DNA from: Halobacteriales archaeon QS_9_70_65
GTDB taxonomy: Archaea; Halobacteriota; Halobacteria; Halobacteriales; Haloarculaceae
Direction of reading: 5' to 3'
Assembly: GCA_003023535.1 (NCBI GenBank)
Contig: PXSC01000194.1
Coordinates: 1,153-8,092 of the forward strand
DNA length: 6,940 bases
Part shown: positions 5,103-6,940 of the stretch, one piece after another
Layout of the letters: every line of letters starts with the position of its first letter
Numbering within the stretch: position 1 is the stretch's first letter
Translations under genes and position numbers: made by a program
Notes under the pieces: model-generated
The model's database searches: none
What the model saw: the letters and a program-made list of their open reading frames with translations, nothing else
Told to the model about the DNA's origin: nothing

Positions 5103-6206
5103 ATGCGACGAAACAGTCTTCCGGCACTGATCGTCGTCGCCCTGCTGGGCGCGACGCTGGCCGGGGCCGCCCTCGTGGCGCCCACCGGCGCACAGGACGC
5201 CGACTCGAAGGCCGACGCGAACGCCGACCGGACGATCGCCGTCGACGCGACCGGTACGGCCGACGCCGCCCCCGACCGAGCGGTCGTTCGGGTCGCCGTC
5301 ACCGCCGAGGGCGACGGCCCCGGCGTCGTTCGCGACAACCTCACGCGGGGCGCCGACGCGCTCCGCGAGGAGTTCGAGGCGGCCGGCATCGGCACCGATC
5401 AGTACGAGACCGGCGAGTACCGCATCGACGAGCGCCGCGACGAGTTCCCCCCGTACCGCGGTACCCACAGCTTCGCCGTCCGGCTCGACGACCCAGGGCG
5501 GGCCGGCGACGTCATCGACGCCGCGGCGAACGTCAGCGCCGAGGTCCGAACCGTCCGGTTCACGCTGTCGGACGACCGCCGTACCGACCTGCGGGAACGG
5601 GCCATCGAGGACGCCATGGCGGACGCGCGCTCGCAGGCCGACACCGTCGCGGTCAACGGCGGCCTGCAGGTGACGAGCGTCGTCGCCGTCGACGCCTCCC
5701 AGCAGCGCTACCGGCCCGTCGAGTACGACGCGGCCGCGCCGCTGACGGCCGCAGCGTCTGACCGTCCCTTTGTGCGATTTCGCTTTTCGGCATATCGCAG
5801 GCCGGAACGGCCGTCGGAACGGGGCTGCTCATCACGCGGGTGGTTCGTCTGTTTTCTCGTGAACCGAATCCTCCGACACCTCGAAAGCCCTCGGCCGGCT
5901 CCGGTCGCGCGGCTCACGGCTCGCGGGGCTCGCCGTTCGCCAGTCCGAGGCGCCTCCCTGCGGTCGGCGCCTCGCTACTGCTCGCTGTCGTTCGAGAGAG
6001 CGAAGCGCTCTCGTGATGGTGCCAGAATCCGGTGGATTCTGGCCGCTTGCCGGACGCAGTCCGGCAATGTCGTCAGAACGCGACGCGTTCTGACTGCAAG
6101 CGGGAAATCTCCGATTTCCCGCAATGACGAAAGACGCCTGCGGCGTCTTTCGAACCACGCTCCTCACTCCGTTACGGTGTCATCGCGCGACGTCGCCGCG
6201 CGATGA
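5103..6206 (+). CDS. SIMPL (DUF541) domain exported protein with 3' end replaced
   Basis: SIMPL-domain proteins are exported or periplasmic-type proteins of poorly defined function, some linked to oxidative-stress tolerance. Residues 1-31 look like a Sec signal peptide: M-R-R-N, a hydrophobic run (about 8-26), then A-P-T-G-A-Q. An Asp/Ala-rich linker follows, then the domain from about residue 44 (R-T-I-A-V-D-A-T-G-T-A). It includes Y-R-G-T-H-S-F-A-V-R-L (118-128) and the helix A-I-E-D-A-M-A-D-A-R-S-Q-A (167-179). Family-like sequence ends near D220 (base 5762). The usual closing strand with its V-x-V-x-V-S-V-T-Y pattern is missing. The frame then stays open by chance through the hairpin array to TGA 6204-6206, adding about 147 Arg/Ser-rich residues with poor codon use. 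The real product may be a truncated or nonfunctional protein. ATG 5103 is preferred to the ATG at 5099, which is in another frame. Confidence 0.75.
   Translation: MRRNSLPALIVVALLGATLAGAALVAPTGAQDADSKADANADRTIAVDATGTADAAPDRAVVRVAVTAEGDGPGVVRDNLTRGADALREEFEAAGIGTDQYETGEYRIDERRDEFPPYRGTHSFAVRLDDPGRAGDVIDAAANVSAEVRTVRFTLSDDRRTDLRERAIEDAMADARSQADTVAVNGGLQVTSVVAVDASQQRYRPVEYDAAAPLTAAASDRPFVRFRFSAYRRPERPSERGCSSRGWFVCFLVNRILRHLESPRPAPVARLTARGARRSPVRGASLRSAPRYCSLSFERAKRSRDGARIRWILAACRTQSGNVVRTRRVLTASGKSPISRNDERRLRRLSNHAPHSVTVSSRDVAAR
5762..5878. other. Atypical, less GC-rich junction segment after the SIMPL homology
   Basis: Between the end of SIMPL-like sequence and the left inverted repeat, composition shifts toward A/T (for example TTTGTGCG, CGCTTTTCGG, CTGTTTTCTCG). 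In the plus frame that opens after TGA 5759-5761, bases 5774-5854 read as a hydrophobic stretch containing A-I-S-L-F-G-I-S-Q-A-G-T-A-V-G-T-G-L-L. This could be the relic of a membrane segment from another gene. There is no start codon in a suitable place. It may mark a deletion or recombination joint. Confidence 0.4.
5879..5893 (+). repeat. Left arm of 15-bp inverted repeat bracketing the hairpin region
   Basis: CCTCGAAAGCCCTCG is the exact reverse complement of 6341-6355. Between the two arms lie 447 bases made largely of smaller hairpins. The arms could close a large multi-branched RNA or be ends of a non-autonomous element. No target-site duplication is apparent at the flanks. Confidence 0.7.
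5946..5974. repeat. Hairpin with 9-bp GC stem and 11-nt loop (family copy 3, reversed)
   Basis: The arms CGAGGCGCC (5946-5954) and GGCGCCTCG (5966-5974) pair perfectly around TCCCTGCGGTC (5955-5965). The reverse complement of the loop, GACCGCAGGGA, matches the loops at 2948 and 2990, and the stem shares GGCGCC with copy 1. The copy is inverted relative to those at 2941-3007. Confidence 0.7.
5996..6152. repeat. Array of six perfect hairpins with 3-nt loops
   Basis: Six consecutive perfect inverted repeats are present, each with a 3-base loop. They are 5996-6012 (7-bp stem, loop AAG), 6021-6043 (10 bp, arm GCCAGAATCC, loop GGT) and 6047-6067 (9 bp, TTGCCGGAC, GCA). Then come 6072-6094 (10 bp, GTCAGAACGC, GAC), 6100-6122 (10 bp, GCGGGAAATC, TCC) and 6128-6152 (11 bp, CGAAAGACGCC, TGC). 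Spacers are 8, 3, 4, 5 and 5 bases, and loop centres are 25-29 bases apart. Stem sequences differ from one another, so geometry rather than sequence is conserved. Two spacer junctions share GCAATGWCGW. No direct repeat/spacer pattern like CRISPR is present, and I see no convincing gene. Confidence 0.85.
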
Positions 6207-6211
6207 CACCG
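6175..6211. repeat. Long 15-bp hairpin ending the array
   Basis: The arm CGGTGTCATCGCGCG (6175-6189) pairs perfectly with 6197-6211 around a 7-base loop ACGTCGC. It is the longest perfect stem in the window. It is preceded at 6161-6173 by TCCTCACTCCGTT, which resembles the reversed 11-nt loop motif without its own stem. The open frame from SIMPL stops inside the right arm. Confidence 0.8.
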
Positions 6212-6241
6212 CAGGCCAACGGCCAAGGCGCGCAGCGCGGT

Positions 6242-6271
6242 CCTCGTGAGGCCCGACAGGGCCGAACGAGG
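6242..6271. repeat. Hairpin with internal GA/GA mismatch pair
   Basis: CCTCGT (6242-6247) pairs with ACGAGG (6266-6271), and GGCCC (6250-6254) pairs with GGGCC (6259-6263) around the loop GACA. The two helices are separated by GA opposite GA (6248-6249, 6264-6265). As RNA this could form tandem sheared G-A pairs, which suggests RNA structure rather than a simple DNA palindrome. Confidence 0.5.
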
Positions 6272-6290
6272 GCTCGGACGTCGCAGCGGC

Positions 6291-6301
6291 GACCGAAGGG
6301 A
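6291..6301. repeat. 11-nt loop motif (family copy 4, short stem)
   Basis: GACCGAAGGGA matches the loop consensus of the copies at 2948, 2990 and 5955 (reversed). It is flanked by CGGC (6287-6290) and GCCG (6302-6305), giving only a 4-bp stem, so this copy looks degraded. Confidence 0.5.
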
Positions 6302-6320
6302 GCCGACCGACTTCCGGTGG

Positions 6321-6343
6321 TCGCGGCGCCCCGAGCGCCGCGA
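6321..6343. repeat. 9-bp GC hairpin next to the right inverted-repeat arm
   Basis: The arm TCGCGGCGC (6321-6329) pairs perfectly with 6335-6343 around the loop CCCGA. Its right arm overlaps the first three bases of the right 15-bp arm, so the two structures exclude each other in part. Confidence 0.6.
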
Positions 6344-6355
6344 GGGCTTTCGAGG
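6341..6355 (-). repeat. Right arm of 15-bp inverted repeat
   Basis: CGAGGGCTTTCGAGG is the exact reverse complement of 5879-5893. Three bases after it comes the 10-bp palindrome TCGATATCGA (6358-6367), and the following GAGG partly repeats the arm end. Confidence 0.7.
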
Positions 6356-6477
6356 TTTCGATATCGAGGTGAGCGCAAATTCAACCGAACTACTCCATAC
6401 ACTCTCTACCCGGACCGACTTGCCGGTGCTCTCAGTGCGGCGTGTGACCCGTCCTACAGAGTTCTCGATTGCTGTCG

Positions 6478-6483
6478 CTTATA
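6478..6483 (+). promoter_or_regulatory. TATA-like box of the last gene
   Basis: CTTATA (in GTCGCTTATACC) is centred about 27 bases before the ATG at 6507, the spacing of a leaderless haloarchaeal promoter. It is the main support for that start codon. Confidence 0.6.
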
Positions 6484-6506
6484 CCCTCGACGCCCCTCCG
6501 TCCGAC

Positions 6507-6940
6507 ATGGACGAACGCGTCGTCGACGACTGGAACGAGGCGGTCACGCTGGCTCGCTCGCTGGACGCCGACGCCGGGGTTCGGCTCCCGAAGGCCGCCG
6601 CACCGACGCTGCCGGCCGACCTCGACCTCCGGCGGTCGAACTTCCCGTGGTCGATCCACAAGGGCGCCGTCGCCGTCTACCGCGAGCGCGAACCCGGCGC
6701 CCACCTCCAGATCCGAGAGTACCCCGCCGTCTGGGTCGTCACGACCGACAGCTACAACCCCCGATACCGCCCGCTCGGCCACGCCGCCGTCGACGTGCCG
6801 GCCACGACCCTTCTCGCGATGACGACGCTGACGCCCGTCCAGGGCTACCGGTGGGTGGTCGGCGACCGGCTGCCGTCGCCCGCCGCCGGGGTCTCGCTGG
6901 CCACCTCGACCGTCCAGCGGAGCGTCGAAATCGGCCTCGA
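6507..6940 (+). CDS. Hypothetical haloarchaeal protein, 3' end outside the window
   Basis: I do not recognise this protein. The 144 visible residues begin M-D-E-R-V-V-D-D-W-N-E-A and run open to the end of the window. Codon use is strongly haloarchaeal (GAC, GTC, CTC, GCC) and the N-terminus is acidic, so it is very likely real. Features seen are a conserved-looking block F-P-W-S-I-H-K-G-A-V-A-V-Y-R-E-R (about 49-64), a W-V-V-T-T-D strand, Y-N-P-R-Y-R-P-L-G-H, and a mildly hydrophobic stretch near 103-125 that is too short and polar for a confident membrane call. No Cys or metal-binding motif is visible. The start is supported by the TATA-like box upstream. It lies 151 bases beyond the right arm of the inverted repeat and appears independent of it. 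Confidence 0.75.
   Translation, partial: MDERVVDDWNEAVTLARSLDADAGVRLPKAAAPTLPADLDLRRSNFPWSIHKGAVAVYREREPGAHLQIREYPAVWVVTTDSYNPRYRPLGHAAVDVPATTLLAMTTLTPVQGYRWVVGDRLPSPAAGVSLATSTVQRSVEIGL

Noticed and set aside
3095..5761. 888-residue plus-strand open frame across engB, DUF389 and SIMPL
   Set aside because: It is antisense to engB and out of frame with the other two genes; absence of stops follows from high GC.
6010..6095. Box C/D small RNA suggested by GTGATGG and CTGA
   Set aside because: The C-box match is imperfect, the boxes are not joined by a terminal stem, and perfect hairpins lie between them.
5996..6211. CRISPR array
   Set aside because: The units are self-complementary and differ from each other; there is no conserved direct repeat separated by unique spacers and no cas gene.
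6172..6402. 76-residue minus-strand frame beginning M-Y-G-V-V-R-L-N-L
   Set aside because: It runs through hairpins, is Arg-rich, and has no promoter-like signal or family resemblance.

Overview
The window comes from a haloarchaeon (class Halobacteria). The evidence is very high GC with strong G/C preference at third codon positions, acidic Asp/Glu-rich proteins, and TATA-like boxes about 25-30 bases before several start codons with little or no room for a leader. I cannot name a genus. No mobile-element protein, rRNA, tRNA or CRISPR array was found.

Layout. A TMEM165/GDT1-family membrane protein (1-702, +) is followed by a class I FAD/NAD(P) disulfide oxidoreductase (756-2159, +). A PEBP (YbhB/YbcL, Raf-kinase-inhibitor-like) protein lies convergently (2213-2662, -). 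A 447-base gene-poor stretch (2663-3109) carries three perfect hairpins and the 3' end of engB (3110-3730, -), a ribosome-assembly-type GTPase. engB and a DUF389 membrane-protein gene (3864-5058, +) are divergent across a 133-base region with two facing TATA-like boxes and a 9-bp tandem repeat between them. Next is a SIMPL/DUF541 secreted protein (5103 onward, +), then about 750 bases of atypical DNA rich in inverted repeats. A partial hypothetical gene (6507-6940, +) runs off the end.

Two genes look damaged at their 3' ends. DUF389 changes frame near 4980, where a plausible C-terminal strand continues in another frame and ends at a TGA just before the next promoter. As a result one reading frame runs uninterrupted from DUF389 through SIMPL. 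SIMPL loses family-like sequence at about residue 220 and runs on in junk-like codons through a hairpin array to 6206.

The most unusual content is 5879-6355. A 15-bp inverted repeat brackets a series of perfect hairpins. Five in a row have 9-11 bp stems and exactly 3-nt loops with different stem sequences, centred 25-29 bases apart. A second motif, an 11-nt loop of consensus GAMCGVAGKRA closed by GC-rich stems, occurs in both gene-poor regions and in both orientations, marking a dispersed repeat family. The genes are otherwise ordinary conserved haloarchaeal ones with no obvious shared pathway; each appears to have its own promoter.
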